Positions 1 through 8,249 of a stretch of DNA of 42,559 nucleotides are shown in pieces; positions within the stretch are counted from its first letter, which is position 1; each line of letters begins with the position of its first letter. The notes beneath the pieces are model-generated. The model was given only the letters and a program-made list of their open reading frames with translations. It ran no database searches and was not told where the DNA came from. The translations under genes were made by a program, and so were the position numbers. This stretch comes from Candidatus Kaiserbacteria bacterium. GTDB lineage: Bacteria > Patescibacteriota > Minisyncoccia > Phycocordibacterales > UBA2100. Location: positions 1 to 42,559 of the forward strand of contig JACPLD010000001.1 of the NCBI GenBank assembly GCA_016186765.1. The letters run 5' to 3'.

Positions 1-1
1 G

Positions 2-85
2 TGCCGGGAGAGAGACTCGAACTCTCATGACCTTGCGATCTCACGATTTTGAGTCGTGTGCGTCTACCAGTTCCGCCATCCCGGC
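2..85 (-). tRNA. tRNA-Leu (anticodon CAA)
   Basis: Read on the minus strand this folds as a class II tRNA. The 7-bp acceptor stem is GCCGGGA with TCCCGGC. The anticodon stem CACGA/TCGTG encloses loop CTCAAAA, giving anticodon CAA, which reads Leu codon UUG. A long variable arm and T-arm GAGAG-TTCGAGT-CTCTC follow. The discriminator is A at position 2. The window ends before it can be seen whether CCA is encoded. Confidence 0.95.
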
Positions 86-95
86 GCGATTCAAT

Positions 96-126
96 ACTAT
101 ATACGAAATACGATATACGGTATACT
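96..126. promoter_or_regulatory. divergent promoters of tRNA-Leu and parB
   Basis: On the plus strand TATACT (121-126) ends 6 nt before the parB ATG at 133, so the parB mRNA would be leaderless or nearly so. On the minus strand TATAGT (101 down to 96) lies about 10 nt upstream of the tRNA 5' end. The motif ATACG is iterated between them. No clear -35 for parB was found. Confidence 0.55.
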
Positions 127-132
127 TTGCGC

Positions 133-1080
133 ATGACCGCGTACTTCAACAACTCCATTTTTTGGGTCGAAGTCGACAGGATAAAGCCGAATCCGTTTCA
201 GCCGCGCAAGAGCTTCGACGAAGCTTCACTTGCGTCGCTTGCCGAGTCGATCCGAAGCTATGGTGTCCTTCAGCCGCTCACGGTTACGCGCAATGAGATC
301 GAAAAGCCTGGAGAGGGAATCTCTGTCGAGTACGAGCTCATTGCCGGAGAGCGACGACTTCGTGCGGCAAAATTGGCGGGTATTCAGCAAGTACCGGTCG
401 TCATCAGAAGTGGCGAGGACGACGATCGCCTCAAGCTTGAGCTCGCGATTATTGAGAATCTACAGCGTGAGGACCTGAATCCAGTTGATCGCGCGCAGGC
501 GTTCAAGCGACTCGTTGAAGAGTTTGGCTTGAAGCACATTGAGATAGGCAAGCGGGTAGGCAAGAGCCGCGAGTACGTGTCGAATTCACTGCGTATTCTC
601 CTTCTGCCGCAAGACATGCTCGGTGCTCTCTCGAAAAGCGAAATCAGCGAAGGGCACACACGCCCCCTACTCATGCTTATGGACAGACCTCAAGAACAAC
701 GGGCGCTCTTCGTCGAGATCATAACGCGCAAGCTCAACGTCCGTGATGCCGAGCAGCTCGCACGGCGTGTGACGCCCGAGAAGACCCGCAAGTCCGACCT
801 CACTCCCGAACTTCTTTTGCTTGAGCGCGAGCTCACCGAAAGACTCGGCACTCGCGTGCGCATAGAGAAAAAACAAGAGGGAGGGAAAGTTACAATTGAT
901 TTCTTCTCAGTTGACGATCTTGCGCACATTAGGAAAGTGCTCACGCCCCAAGAGCCGGCCTCGCAACGTGTGTCGTTGCAGCCAGAAACGCCGGAAGAAG
1001 TCAGAGCAGCGGAAGGAGTTCCAGAGAAGGCAGGTGAGCAGCAGGATGATCTCTACTCAATAAGAAATTTTACGGTTTAA
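133..1080 (+). CDS. parB: ParB/Spo0J-family chromosome partition protein
   Basis: DNA-binding CTPase-type partition protein that loads at parS sites and organises the origin region. The 315-residue product has the N-terminal ParB domain (GVLQPLTV near 44-51, ELIAGERRLRAA near 68-79 with the GERR box) and the central helix-turn-helix region (IENLQREDLNP near 108-117, IGKRVGKSREYVSNSLRIL near 138-156). The C-terminal dimerisation part is short and charged. The open frame runs back to 49, but ATG at 133 is chosen because upstream codons lie in the tRNA and a -10 hexamer ends 6 nt before it. No parA lies in the window and no canonical parS was seen. The stop overlaps the convergent rel stop in a shared TTAA. 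Confidence 0.93.
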   Translation: MTAYFNNSIFWVEVDRIKPNPFQPRKSFDEASLASLAESIRSYGVLQPLTVTRNEIEKPGEGISVEYELIAGERRLRAAKLAGIQQVPVVIRSGEDDDRLKLELAIIENLQREDLNPVDRAQAFKRLVEEFGLKHIEIGKRVGKSREYVSNSLRILLLPQDMLGALSKSEISEGHTRPLLMLMDRPQEQRALFVEIITRKLNVRDAEQLARRVTPEKTRKSDLTPELLLLERELTERLGTRVRIEKKQEGGKVTIDFFSVDDLAHIRKVLTPQEPASQRVSLQPETPEEVRAAEGVPEKAGEQQDDLYSIRNFTV

Positions 1081-2621
1081 GGCGCGGTTTCTTTCCTTGC
1101 GAGCGCGGCACGAATGTGTTTTTTTGCCATGCTCGTTTTGGCGATATCGTGCCATTTGCGCGTGGGATGCGAAGAGGGTTTCGTAATTATTTCCACGAGA
1201 TCTCCATTCCGCAGAGGCGTGTCGATGGAGACCATTTTGCCGTTCACCCTCGCGCCCGACATGTGGTTTCCGAGATCGGAGTGCACGGCATAGGCAAAGT
1301 CGATCGGGGTGGCGGCGACAGGTAGATCGATAACGTCCCCTTTTGGCGTGAAGACGAAAACCCGGTGGCTGAAGAAGTCGGTTTTCAGGGTGTCGAGGTA
1401 CTCTTCGGATGCACTTCCTTCTGCGTGCGCGTGCGCGAGCTCCTTTACCCATTCAGGGACTGTGCCAGTGATACTTTCTACGGCGGGTGCCGATTTCTGT
1501 GAACTCCTGCGCCACAGCGGAACGAATTGGCGTATCCATTCAAGACTGCCCCGGGAGCTCTCGATGCCGCTTTGCACTTCTTTATAGGTGAGGTGTGAGG
1601 CGATACCATACTGTGCCTCGCGATGTTGTGACTCGGTGCGGACCTGTATCTCGAGAGCACCGCCGTCGCCGGTGTAGACGGTCGTGTGGATGGATTGGTA
1701 GCCGTTCGGCTTCGGGAATGCGATGTAGTCCTTTATCTTTCCGGGCACGGGTCGCCAGTGCGCGTGGATGATGCCGAGGGCTGTGTAGCAATCGGCGAGC
1801 GAGGGGAAAATGATCCGAAGGGCGAGGACGTCGTGGATCTTGCTGATATCCCAAGCTTTTCGTTCGAGCTTGCGGAAGAGGCTATAGGTGCCCTTGATGC
1901 GCGCCTCGGTGCGAAATGTCCGGAGCCCTGCCTCGGCGAGTTCTCGCTTGAGATCCCGTTCCGTTTTCTCGAGGCGTTTCTCGTTCTCGTTCCTGCGTTG
2001 CTTGAAGAATTCTCGGGTCTTTTCGTATTCCTTAGGGTAGGCGAAAGAGAACGCAGCATCTTCGAGTTGCTGTTTTGTGACACTCATACCGAGTCTGTCC
2101 GCGATCGGCGCGTAGATCTCAAGTGTTTCTTGAGCGATACGACGGCGCTTCTCTTCGCGGGGCACGTGCTCAAGCGTCTGCGCGTTGTGCAGGCGGTCCA
2201 TGAGTTTGATGATGAGTACGCGGATGTCCTTGGCGGTCGCTGCGAAAAGCTTCCGCAAACTTTCGGTGTGTCGCTCTAAGCCACGGTAGCGGAGTGTACC
2301 GAGCTTCGTCACGCCTTGCACGAGCGAGAGTACCTCGGCGCCAAATGTCTCCTCAATGATTTTCGGTTTTATACCGGCGTCCTCGATCGTATCGTGCAAA
2401 AGTCCGGCGGCTATCGCCCGCACGTCCATTCCTGCGACGGCGAGCAAGTAGCCTACCTCAGCGGGGTGCACAAAGTAGGGGTCTCCAGAATACCGCTGTT
2501 GCGCTTTGTGCGCGTCTCTCGCGAATTCGTAGGCCTTTGTCACGAATTCGACATCTGCGTCGCTTTTTCCCGCCATCGCGGCAAGGATCTCAGACAGAGG
2601 ACGAATGGTAGCGGGAAGCAT
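1077..2621 (-). CDS. rel: RelA/SpoT-family (p)ppGpp synthetase/hydrolase, ACT-less
   Basis: Stringent-response enzyme making and degrading (p)ppGpp. The HD hydrolase domain has H52 and the HD pair H76-D77 followed by TIED, so hydrolase residues look intact. The synthetase domain shows RIKGTYSLFRKL, the IHDVLALRII strand with its Asp, PKPNGYQSIHTTV and EIQVRT with the catalytic Glu. A TGS domain (VFVFTPKGDVIDLP) closes the 514-residue protein. The helical/zinc-finger and ACT regions of long Rel enzymes (usually over 700 residues) are absent. The start at 2621 has TACTAT 6 nt upstream and no Shine-Dalgarno, suggesting leaderless expression. Bifunctionality is inferred from motif retention. Confidence 0.93.
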   Translation of the reverse strand: MLPATIRPLSEILAAMAGKSDADVEFVTKAYEFARDAHKAQQRYSGDPYFVHPAEVGYLLAVAGMDVRAIAAGLLHDTIEDAGIKPKIIEETFGAEVLSLVQGVTKLGTLRYRGLERHTESLRKLFAATAKDIRVLIIKLMDRLHNAQTLEHVPREEKRRRIAQETLEIYAPIADRLGMSVTKQQLEDAAFSFAYPKEYEKTREFFKQRRNENEKRLEKTERDLKRELAEAGLRTFRTEARIKGTYSLFRKLERKAWDISKIHDVLALRIIFPSLADCYTALGIIHAHWRPVPGKIKDYIAFPKPNGYQSIHTTVYTGDGGALEIQVRTESQHREAQYGIASHLTYKEVQSGIESSRGSLEWIRQFVPLWRRSSQKSAPAVESITGTVPEWVKELAHAHAEGSASEEYLDTLKTDFFSHRVFVFTPKGDVIDLPVAATPIDFAYAVHSDLGNHMSGARVNGKMVSIDTPLRNGDLVEIITKPSSHPTRKWHDIAKTSMAKKHIRAALARKETAP

Positions 2622-2627
2622 GAAAAA

Positions 2628-2637
2628 ATAGTACTAT
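2628..2637. promoter_or_regulatory. palindromic double -10 shared by rel and the 2671 gene
   Basis: ATAGTACTAT is a perfect 10-bp palindrome giving TACTAT on both strands. On the minus strand (2633-2628) it ends 6 nt before the rel ATG. On the plus strand (2632-2637) it lies about 34 nt before the small gene at 2671. The two promoters would overlap face to face and compete for polymerase. Confidence 0.5.
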
Positions 2638-2670
2638 CAGGACCCCGAAGGTCAAATGAAGGAGAATTCC

Positions 2671-2859
2671 ATGAGCGATTTGTTCCCGCGGGAGAGTGAG
2701 ACAAGCGAAGCCGACGGATTTGATGCTCCTTCTGGCGAGGGCACCGACGTATCGTCACTGAAGTGTCTGAAGCCCCTCCAATGCGGTGGCGTTGTGGAAC
2801 AACGTTCCCCGCTGGAGGCAGGGACGCCGTGTCCCGTTTGCGGTGGCCCGACAGCGTAA
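2671..2859 (+). CDS. small zinc-ribbon-like protein (hypothetical)
   Basis: 62-residue protein of unknown function. Shine-Dalgarno AAGGAG (2659-2664) sits 6 nt before the ATG, which decides this start over an upstream in-frame ATG at 2656. The N-terminal half is acidic and rich in Ser, Glu and Asp; the C-terminal half has LKCLKPLQCGG and ends GTPCPVCGGPTA, four cysteines that could bind one zinc ion. It stands alone between rel and topA on the opposite strand, with a possible -10 at 2632-2637 and a terminator-like hairpin at 2885-2915. I do not recognise the family; zinc binding is inferred from cysteine spacing only. Confidence 0.72.
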   Translation: MSDLFPRESETSEADGFDAPSGEGTDVSSLKCLKPLQCGGVVEQRSPLEAGTPCPVCGGPTA

Positions 2860-2884
2860 AAGCTCGCTTCTCTCCCCACCCCTT

Positions 2885-2915
2885 GTCGCCGGTCGGCATC
2901 CGCTTGGCCGGCGAC
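2885..2915 (+). terminator. hairpin after the 2671 gene
   Basis: Perfect 8-bp stem GTCGCCGG (2885-2892) with CCGGCGAC (2908-2915), followed on the plus strand by the pyrimidine stretch TCTATTTCTTCTT. It sits 26 nt after the small plus-strand gene. It also lies directly behind the topA stop, where no U-run follows, so it is better assigned to the plus strand. Confidence 0.6.
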
Positions 2916-2916
2916 T

Positions 2917-5112
2917 CTATTTCTTCTTGTGCGGATGGTGGTTGGGACAACTCTTATTTGAGCATCGCTCCGGTATCGTCTTTGTGCCCTCCATCATGAG
3001 TGAGCCGCACTCAGGGCACGTGCGCCCCGTGGGACGGGCCTTGATTGCATATTTGCACTCGGGGTAATTGGAGCATGAGTAAAAGACGCCGAAGCGACCC
3101 TTGCGCTCGACCATTTCGCCTTTTTTACACACGGGGCAGGCAACACCCGTTTTGGCCAGCTCTTCCTCCGCGGGATCTTTTTTGACGAACTTGCATTTGG
3201 GATAGTTGGAGCAGGCGATAAATCGGCCAAAGCGCCCCTCGCGTTCTATCAACTGTCCCGGCTTTCCGTTCTTTGCCTGCGGTGAGCTTGTCGAACCGCA
3301 TTGTGGACATGGCTCGCCGATCTCTTTTGGAGGAGCTATCTCGCTTCCGTCCTCCTTGCGGGCGCCGAGGCACTCCGGAAAGCGCTTGCAGCTCATGAAG
3401 CGGCCGCTCCGAGAGAGCTTGTAGACCATAGGACCACCGCACAGCGGGCAGGGAAATTCTTCCGGGGCATCGCCCATGTTGGTGAGCTTCTCGATCGTGC
3501 TCTTGCTTTTTACAGCCTTCGTGAACGGCGTATAGAAATCTTTGAGTGTTTTTTTGTACTCTCGCTTCCCTTCCGCTATCTCGTCGAGCTCGTCCTCCAT
3601 TTCTGCGGTGAACGTATCACTGATGTAGTCTTTGAAGTGCTCTTCGAGGAAGGTGGAGACTACGTCGCCCGTGTGCGTGGGAACGAGCGTACGGCCTTGC
3701 TTTTCCACATAGCCGCGGTCCTCCAAAGTCTTGATGATGCTCGCGTAGGTGGATGGCCGGCCGATGCCCCGCTTTTCGAGCTCTTTCACGAGGCCCGCCT
3801 CCGAGTAGCGCGGCGGCGGCTCGGTTTCTTTCTCATCCACATGCGCTTGTATGAGCGTGAGCGGATCGTGTGCCGCCACTTTCGGCAGCTCTATTTCTTC
3901 GCCGCGCGCAGCTGGATCGCACGCAAGCCAGCCATCGAAGATGATGCGCGAACCGTTCGCGGTGAAATCGGGGATCGTCCGGCTCTCCACATTCCCGACG
4001 ATCTTCGTTCGGAGGATCCGTGCATCTGCCATTTGGCTTGCGAGCGTACGTGCGCGGATAAGCGCATACAATTTTTTTTGATCGTCGGTCGAACCCGCTG
4101 TCCGCTTTCCTGCGTCGGTCGGTCTGATCGCTTCATGCGCTTCCTGTGCGAGCTTGCTTTTCGTTTTGTACGTGCGTGCCTGATGGTATTTCTCGCCGAA
4201 TTCTTTCGTGACGACAGCCGCCAAGTGTCCGAGTGCTTCCTTTGCAAGATTCGTCGAGTCGGTGCGCATGTAGGTAATGAAGCCGCTCTCGTAGAGTTTT
4301 TGCGCCGCGCGCATCGTGCGTGAGGGAGAGAAACCGAGACGTGTCGAGGCGGCCTGCTGCATGGTGGAAGTGGTGAACGGGGCGCGCGGCGCACGCGCGG
4401 CCTCGGACTCGGCGACGTCCACAACGCCCCACTTCTCCGACTCTGCCGTCTTGAGGATACGTCCTGCTTCTTTTTGGTCGGTCGGCTCTTCGGTGCAGGT
4501 AGCGGTAAAGCGTTCTTTCTTCTTGGTCTCAAGTTCCGCGCTTATGACCCAGAATTTCTCTGGTACAAAGGCGCGGATTTCGCGCTCGCGTTCCATGAGA
4601 ATGCGAAGCGCGGGGGATTGCACGCGGCCTGCAGAGAGGCCATAGCGAACCTTTTTCCACACCAAGCCCGAGAGATCGTAGCCAAAGAGGCGGTCCAAGA
4701 CACGCCGCGCTTCCTGGGCTTTCACGAGCTCGTCGTCGATACCACGGGGGTGTGTGAGTGCTTCCTGCACTGCATGCTCGGTGATTTCGTTGAAGACGAT
4801 GCGCTTCGGATCCTTGAGGCCGATGGTTTCCGAAAGGTGCCACGCGATCGCCTCCCCCTCACGATCGGGGTCTGTTGCGAGGATCACTTCGTCCGCCTTT
4901 TTAGCTTCTTTGTGTAAGGCGTCGATGACATGCTGTTTCTCTTTCACCACTTGGTAGCGCGGCACAAATCCGCTTTCGATGTCTACAGCGTCCTTGTTTG
5001 ACTTCGGCAAGTCGCGAATGTGTCCGACGCTCGCGCGCACCGTAAAACCCTCGCCGAGGTACTTTTCAATTGTCTTCGCCTTCGCGGGCGACTCAACTAT
5101 GACAAGCTTCAT
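2917..5112 (-). CDS. topA: DNA topoisomerase I
   Basis: Type IA topoisomerase relaxing negative supercoils through a 5'-phosphotyrosine intermediate. The 731-residue protein has the Toprim domain (IVESPAK with E7; LATDPDREGEA with D81, D83, E85) and active-site Tyr281 in GFITYMRTDST. The C-terminal third carries four topoisomerase-type Cys4 zinc ribbons (CPLCGG...C...C; CPQCG...C...C; CPVCKKG...C...C; CPECG...C...C). The second ribbon is enlarged by the peptide STSSPQA, encoded by a palindromic repeat at 3278-3300. A TTGACA-18-TATCAC promoter lies just upstream and no Shine-Dalgarno is seen. It is third in a same-strand series after dprA and the EEP gene. Confidence 0.97.
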   Translation of the reverse strand: MKLVIVESPAKAKTIEKYLGEGFTVRASVGHIRDLPKSNKDAVDIESGFVPRYQVVKEKQHVIDALHKEAKKADEVILATDPDREGEAIAWHLSETIGLKDPKRIVFNEITEHAVQEALTHPRGIDDELVKAQEARRVLDRLFGYDLSGLVWKKVRYGLSAGRVQSPALRILMEREREIRAFVPEKFWVISAELETKKKERFTATCTEEPTDQKEAGRILKTAESEKWGVVDVAESEAARAPRAPFTTSTMQQAASTRLGFSPSRTMRAAQKLYESGFITYMRTDSTNLAKEALGHLAAVVTKEFGEKYHQARTYKTKSKLAQEAHEAIRPTDAGKRTAGSTDDQKKLYALIRARTLASQMADARILRTKIVGNVESRTIPDFTANGSRIIFDGWLACDPAARGEEIELPKVAAHDPLTLIQAHVDEKETEPPPRYSEAGLVKELEKRGIGRPSTYASIIKTLEDRGYVEKQGRTLVPTHTGDVVSTFLEEHFKDYISDTFTAEMEDELDEIAEGKREYKKTLKDFYTPFTKAVKSKSTIEKLTNMGDAPEEFPCPLCGGPMVYKLSRSGRFMSCKRFPECLGARKEDGSEIAPPKEIGEPCPQCGSTSSPQAKNGKPGQLIEREGRFGRFIACSNYPKCKFVKKDPAEEELAKTGVACPVCKKGEMVERKGRFGVFYSCSNYPECKYAIKARPTGRTCPECGSLMMEGTKTIPERCSNKSCPNHHPHKKK
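3278..3300 (-). repeat. family A palindromic repeat inside topA
   Basis: Read on the minus strand: TGCGGT, core TCGACAAGCTC, ACCGCA; the outer 6-bp arms are perfect inverted copies. It is translated in frame as CGSTSSPQA, right after the CPQC zinc ligands, where related TopA zinc ribbons run directly into the ...EREGRFG segment. The TTCGACAAGCTC core recurs at 16260 and, degenerate, at 12947. Confidence 0.7.
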
Positions 5113-5120
5113 GGCGGCTA

Positions 5121-5150
5121 GTGATACTTCAGAAGCGTATCACGTGTCAA
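5121..5150 (-). promoter_or_regulatory. topA promoter
   Basis: On the minus strand TTGACA (5150-5145), an 18-bp spacer and TATCAC (5126-5121); the ATG follows 8 nt later at 5112. A start point about 7 nt after the -10 would give a leaderless message. Confidence 0.65.
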
Positions 5151-5171
5151 ATGAAGCGATGTTGTAACTGT

Positions 5172-5993
5172 TCAGTTTGTATATACCTCTGCGAGCTGTC
5201 TGCTTTCAATCGGAATGCTCTCAAGATCGAGCTCCACGTGAATCGGATAGTGATCGGAACCGTGGCGCTCTGCTACAACGCGCGACGATTCTACAGAAAG
5301 ATGCTTCGAAATGAGTATATGGTCTAGCTGTCTGCTGATGAGGTGCGTTCGCTGGCCGCTTAGCGGATTTACGAGACCGAGTGCTGCAATGCGCTTCTCA
5401 AACTCGATGCGTTCGCGCTGGTAGCGAAGCGCATCGCTCACGCGTCCACCGAGGAGCCAGTTGAAGGGCGCGACAAACGGCGTGTCGAGAATGTTGAAGT
5501 CGCCACATACCAGGGTCGGCAGATGCGGGTTGTACTCACGCATTGCGGTCTCGAATTCGCGGCGTCGCGCTTCTGGGTGCGCGAGCGTGAGGTGGAGACA
5601 AAACACGCGCACAGGATTCGAGAAGCCGTCGATCTCGATATCTGCAAAAAAGCCATGACGGTTTCTCACACGCGACCAATGAATGGGTCGCATCGCTTGC
5701 ACAAAAAACCGCGTGCGAAGAGGCTGGTACGGCATCTCAAGCGCAAACTTACTGTGCGAGACGATTGGGTGACGACCTAAAATAACGAGATAGTTTCTTT
5801 CGATCCTGTCCGGATACACGCGATCAACATCGGGCGCGAACGCAATGTTCACGGGCAGTTTCTGAAGTCGGTACAGGAATTCGTCTGGCACTTCTTGCAA
5901 ACAGAGCACGTCGAAATCGAGGTTCTTGATGAACTCGAATGCCCGCTCGAGCTTTCCGTTGCGGAAAAATATGTTCCACGAGTAGATTTTCAT
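5172..5993 (-). CDS. endonuclease/exonuclease/phosphatase (EEP) family hydrolase
   Basis: Metal-dependent phosphoesterase of the DNase I/exonuclease III fold. The 273-residue protein shows the family landmarks: N7 in YSWNIFF, E34 in CLQEVPDEF, D165/N167 in VCGDFNIL, and D247-H248 in GSDHYPIHVEL. No signal peptide is visible, so it is probably cytoplasmic. Its ATG is one nucleotide after the dprA stop (TGA-A-ATG), implying translational coupling. The substrate cannot be told from the sequence; linkage to dprA favours nucleic acid, but lipid or sugar phosphate hydrolysis also occurs in this family. Confidence 0.88.
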   Translation of the reverse strand: MKIYSWNIFFRNGKLERAFEFIKNLDFDVLCLQEVPDEFLYRLQKLPVNIAFAPDVDRVYPDRIERNYLVILGRHPIVSHSKFALEMPYQPLRTRFFVQAMRPIHWSRVRNRHGFFADIEIDGFSNPVRVFCLHLTLAHPEARRREFETAMREYNPHLPTLVCGDFNILDTPFVAPFNWLLGGRVSDALRYQRERIEFEKRIAALGLVNPLSGQRTHLISRQLDHILISKHLSVESSRVVAERHGSDHYPIHVELDLESIPIESRQLAEVYTN

Positions 5994-5994
5994 T

Positions 5995-6861
5995 TCATCG
6001 GATTCGAATGACCCCCAACTCCTCTATGATAAGGCCTTTGATCTCCATGGTCGAGAGCAAGATGTTGGCATCTGTGACTGGTAGCCCGAGTGCCTCGATG
6101 AGCTCGCTGCGAGAAAGGGGAGAGCTGATGATTTCAATTACCCGCCTCTCCTCCTCCGACAAGTCCTCGCGCAGTGAGGTAAGGGTCTCGGATGCCTCGC
6201 GCTTCGCGATGCCAAGCGCAACCAAAATATCCTCCGCGCTTGTCACCGCGGTCGCGCCGAGACGCAAGAATTGATGCGTTCCCTTACTCTCCTCCGAGAA
6301 GATGGAGCCGGGTACGACGAGCAGCTCGCGATTATACTCCACGGTGAGCCGCGCGGTGATGAGAGAGCCGGAGAGCTCTTTCGCCTCGACGATCAAGGTG
6401 GCGCGGCTCAAGCCCGCCATGATCCTGTTGCGCTTCGGGAACGTCCAGTCTGCCGCTTTCGTTTCGGGCTCTTCCTCGGAGAGAAGCGCACCGCCTGCTT
6501 TGAGGATCTCGCGCGCGAGGCCGACGTTTGCGCGCGGGTAGAGCGTGTCCCAATCCAATCCGCTTCCTGGCACTGCAACGGCGGGAAGCCCGACTTCAAG
6601 AGCGGCTCGATGGGCTGCCGCGTCCGCTCCGTACGCGAGCCCACTCACGATGACTATTGGATAGCCTCGAAGGCCTTCGATAAGGTGTTTGCACGCAGCG
6701 ATACCGTACGGTGTGAGAGCGCGGCTGCCGACGACGCACAGCCAGGAAAGGTCCTCGCTCGGAAACGTGCCGCGGAGGTACAGCTGCTTCGGGGCGTCGG
6801 GAATTTGGCGCAGGAGCGTCGGGAATTCGCCAGGGGAGAGCAGTTTGAGTTCATCGCTCAT
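5995..6861 (-). CDS. dprA: DNA-processing protein DprA/Smf
   Basis: DprA protects incoming single-stranded DNA and loads RecA during natural transformation. The 288-residue product has the Rossmann-like core with WLCVVGSRALTPYG, IVSGLAYGADAAAH, VAVPGSGLDWDTLYP, FPKRNRIMAGLS and ELSGSLITARL, all typical of the family. The C-terminus (about 215-288) fits the winged-helix domain common in DprA (LSEEERRVIEIISS...). Upstream on the minus strand is TATGAT about 11 nt before the ATG. It heads the dprA-EEP-topA-rel series and diverges from serS. DprA is widely retained in CPR, consistent with DNA uptake as a nutrient or gene source (inference). Confidence 0.95.
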   Translation of the reverse strand: MSDELKLLSPGEFPTLLRQIPDAPKQLYLRGTFPSEDLSWLCVVGSRALTPYGIAACKHLIEGLRGYPIVIVSGLAYGADAAAHRAALEVGLPAVAVPGSGLDWDTLYPRANVGLAREILKAGGALLSEEEPETKAADWTFPKRNRIMAGLSRATLIVEAKELSGSLITARLTVEYNRELLVVPGSIFSEESKGTHQFLRLGATAVTSAEDILVALGIAKREASETLTSLREDLSEEERRVIEIISSPLSRSELIEALGLPVTDANILLSTMEIKGLIIEELGVIRIR

Positions 6862-6892
6862 ATGGTGCTATCATCATAGGCACAGAAAGGAG

Positions 6893-6955
6893 AAAGCAGA
6901 AGACAGTATGCAGTGAATTTCACGCGTTCTGCTTACTGCTTACGGCCTACTGCAT
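6893..6955. repeat. degenerate GCAG-type short repeat cluster
   Basis: The dprA-serS gap holds iterated heptamer-like units: GCAGAAG and GTATGCAGT on the plus strand, then TCTGCTTACTGCTTACGG and CTACTGCATTCTC, which read in the opposite direction. Left and right halves are roughly inverted copies. This makes up most of the 98-bp divergent promoter gap. Confidence 0.5.
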
Positions 6956-6959
6956 TCTC

Positions 6960-8249
6960 ATGTTGGATATCAAGTTTATCCGAGAAAATAAGGACATTGT
7001 CGCTGCTGGGGCGAAGAAGAAACGTATTCAGATAGACCTCGACAAGCTTATCACGCTCGATGACAAGCGCCGGGAGCTCCAGAACAAAATCGATGAGAAG
7101 CGCGCGGAGCAAAATGCGGCCTCAAGCGCGATCGCGGCAGCAAAAGATCCTGCCGAGAAACAAACAATTGTCGCGCGCATGCAGGAGGTGAAAGAGACAC
7201 TTCGCCTTGAAGAGGAATCCCTGCAGGAAATCCTCAAAGAGTGGCGGATTCTGATGGTGCAGGTGCCGAATGTTCCCGACGTGTCGGTTCCGGAAGGTGA
7301 TTCTGACGCAGATAACAAAGAAGTGCGTCAATGGTCTCCCGCCTCCGGCTTTGGGGGCGAGAAGCCACAGTTCGATTTCGAGCCGAAAAGCCACACGGAG
7401 CTTCTTCTCATGCACGACATGGCCGATTACGAGCGAGGCGCAAAGGTTGCAGGATTTCGCGGGTACTTTCTCAAGAACGATGGCGCACGCATGGTGTGGG
7501 CTTTGGAGCGGTTCGTGCAGGACAGGTTCGCCGATAAGGGCTTTGTGCCGATGATCGTGCCATCGCTCGTGCGCCGTGAGAGCTTCGTCGGCACGGGCTA
7601 CCTTCCGCAGAGCGAAGAGGATCTCTACAAAACGCAAGACGGCGAGTACCTCGCGGGCACGGCGGAAGTCGCGACGATGGGTTATCTCCAGGACGAGATT
7701 TTGGAGAAGAAAGATTTGCCGCTCAAGTTCTTTTCTTTCTCACCGTGTTTTCGTCGCGAAGCGGGGAGCCATGGCAAGGACACGAAGGGCATATTTCGTA
7801 TTCACGAATTCGTGAAATATGAGCAGGTTGTTTTGTGCGAGGCAAAGCATGAGGAGTCCATTCGCTTGCATGAGGAAATTACTGAAAACGCGGAGCGTCT
7901 TTTGCAGGAGCTTGAGCTTCCGTACCATGTTGTCATCAACTGCGGAGCCGACCTTGGCTTAGGGCAAGTAAAAAAGTATGACATTGAGACATGGATGCCG
8001 AGCGAGAAGAAGTATCGGGAGACGCACTCTTCCTCATACTTTCATGATTTCCAGACGCGCCGCCTCAACATACGGTATCGCGATGAGGGCACCTTGCGCT
8101 ATGTGCACTCCCTGAACAACACCGCGCTCGCGACACCGCGCATCCTTACGCAGATCGTCGAGAACAATCAGCGTGCCGATGGCTCGATCTCGATTCCGGA
8201 GGCTCTCCGGAACTACATGGGGAAAGATGAGATCAGGCAGAATCGTTGA
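6960..8249 (+). CDS. serS: serine--tRNA ligase
   Basis: Class II aminoacyl-tRNA synthetase charging tRNA-Ser. The 429-residue protein begins MLDIKFIRENKD and has a long N-terminal coiled-coil arm (about 30-105), then the catalytic core: AGTAEV region near 240, motif 2 FRREAGSHGKDTKGIFRIHEF, and motif 3 NTALATPRILTQIVENNQ. Length is normal for bacterial SerRS. TACTGC ends 6 nt before the ATG and there is no Shine-Dalgarno. It is followed by ftsQ, whose chosen start overlaps the serS 3' end. Confidence 0.97.
   Translation: MLDIKFIRENKDIVAAGAKKKRIQIDLDKLITLDDKRRELQNKIDEKRAEQNAASSAIAAAKDPAEKQTIVARMQEVKETLRLEEESLQEILKEWRILMVQVPNVPDVSVPEGDSDADNKEVRQWSPASGFGGEKPQFDFEPKSHTELLLMHDMADYERGAKVAGFRGYFLKNDGARMVWALERFVQDRFADKGFVPMIVPSLVRRESFVGTGYLPQSEEDLYKTQDGEYLAGTAEVATMGYLQDEILEKKDLPLKFFSFSPCFRREAGSHGKDTKGIFRIHEFVKYEQVVLCEAKHEESIRLHEEITENAERLLQELELPYHVVINCGADLGLGQVKKYDIETWMPSEKKYRETHSSSYFHDFQTRRLNIRYRDEGTLRYVHSLNNTALATPRILTQIVENNQRADGSISIPEALRNYMGKDEIRQNR

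Noticed and set aside
3301-4323. 340-residue open frame on the plus strand opposite topA
   Set aside because: It is antisense to a clear topA; its translation has no domain pattern and is rich in Arg/Cys/Phe, typical for the shadow of a GC-rich gene.
6910-6925. Possible parS-like site near dprA
   Set aside because: GTGAATTTCAC is a short odd palindrome but does not match the TGTTTCACGTGAAACA-type consensus.
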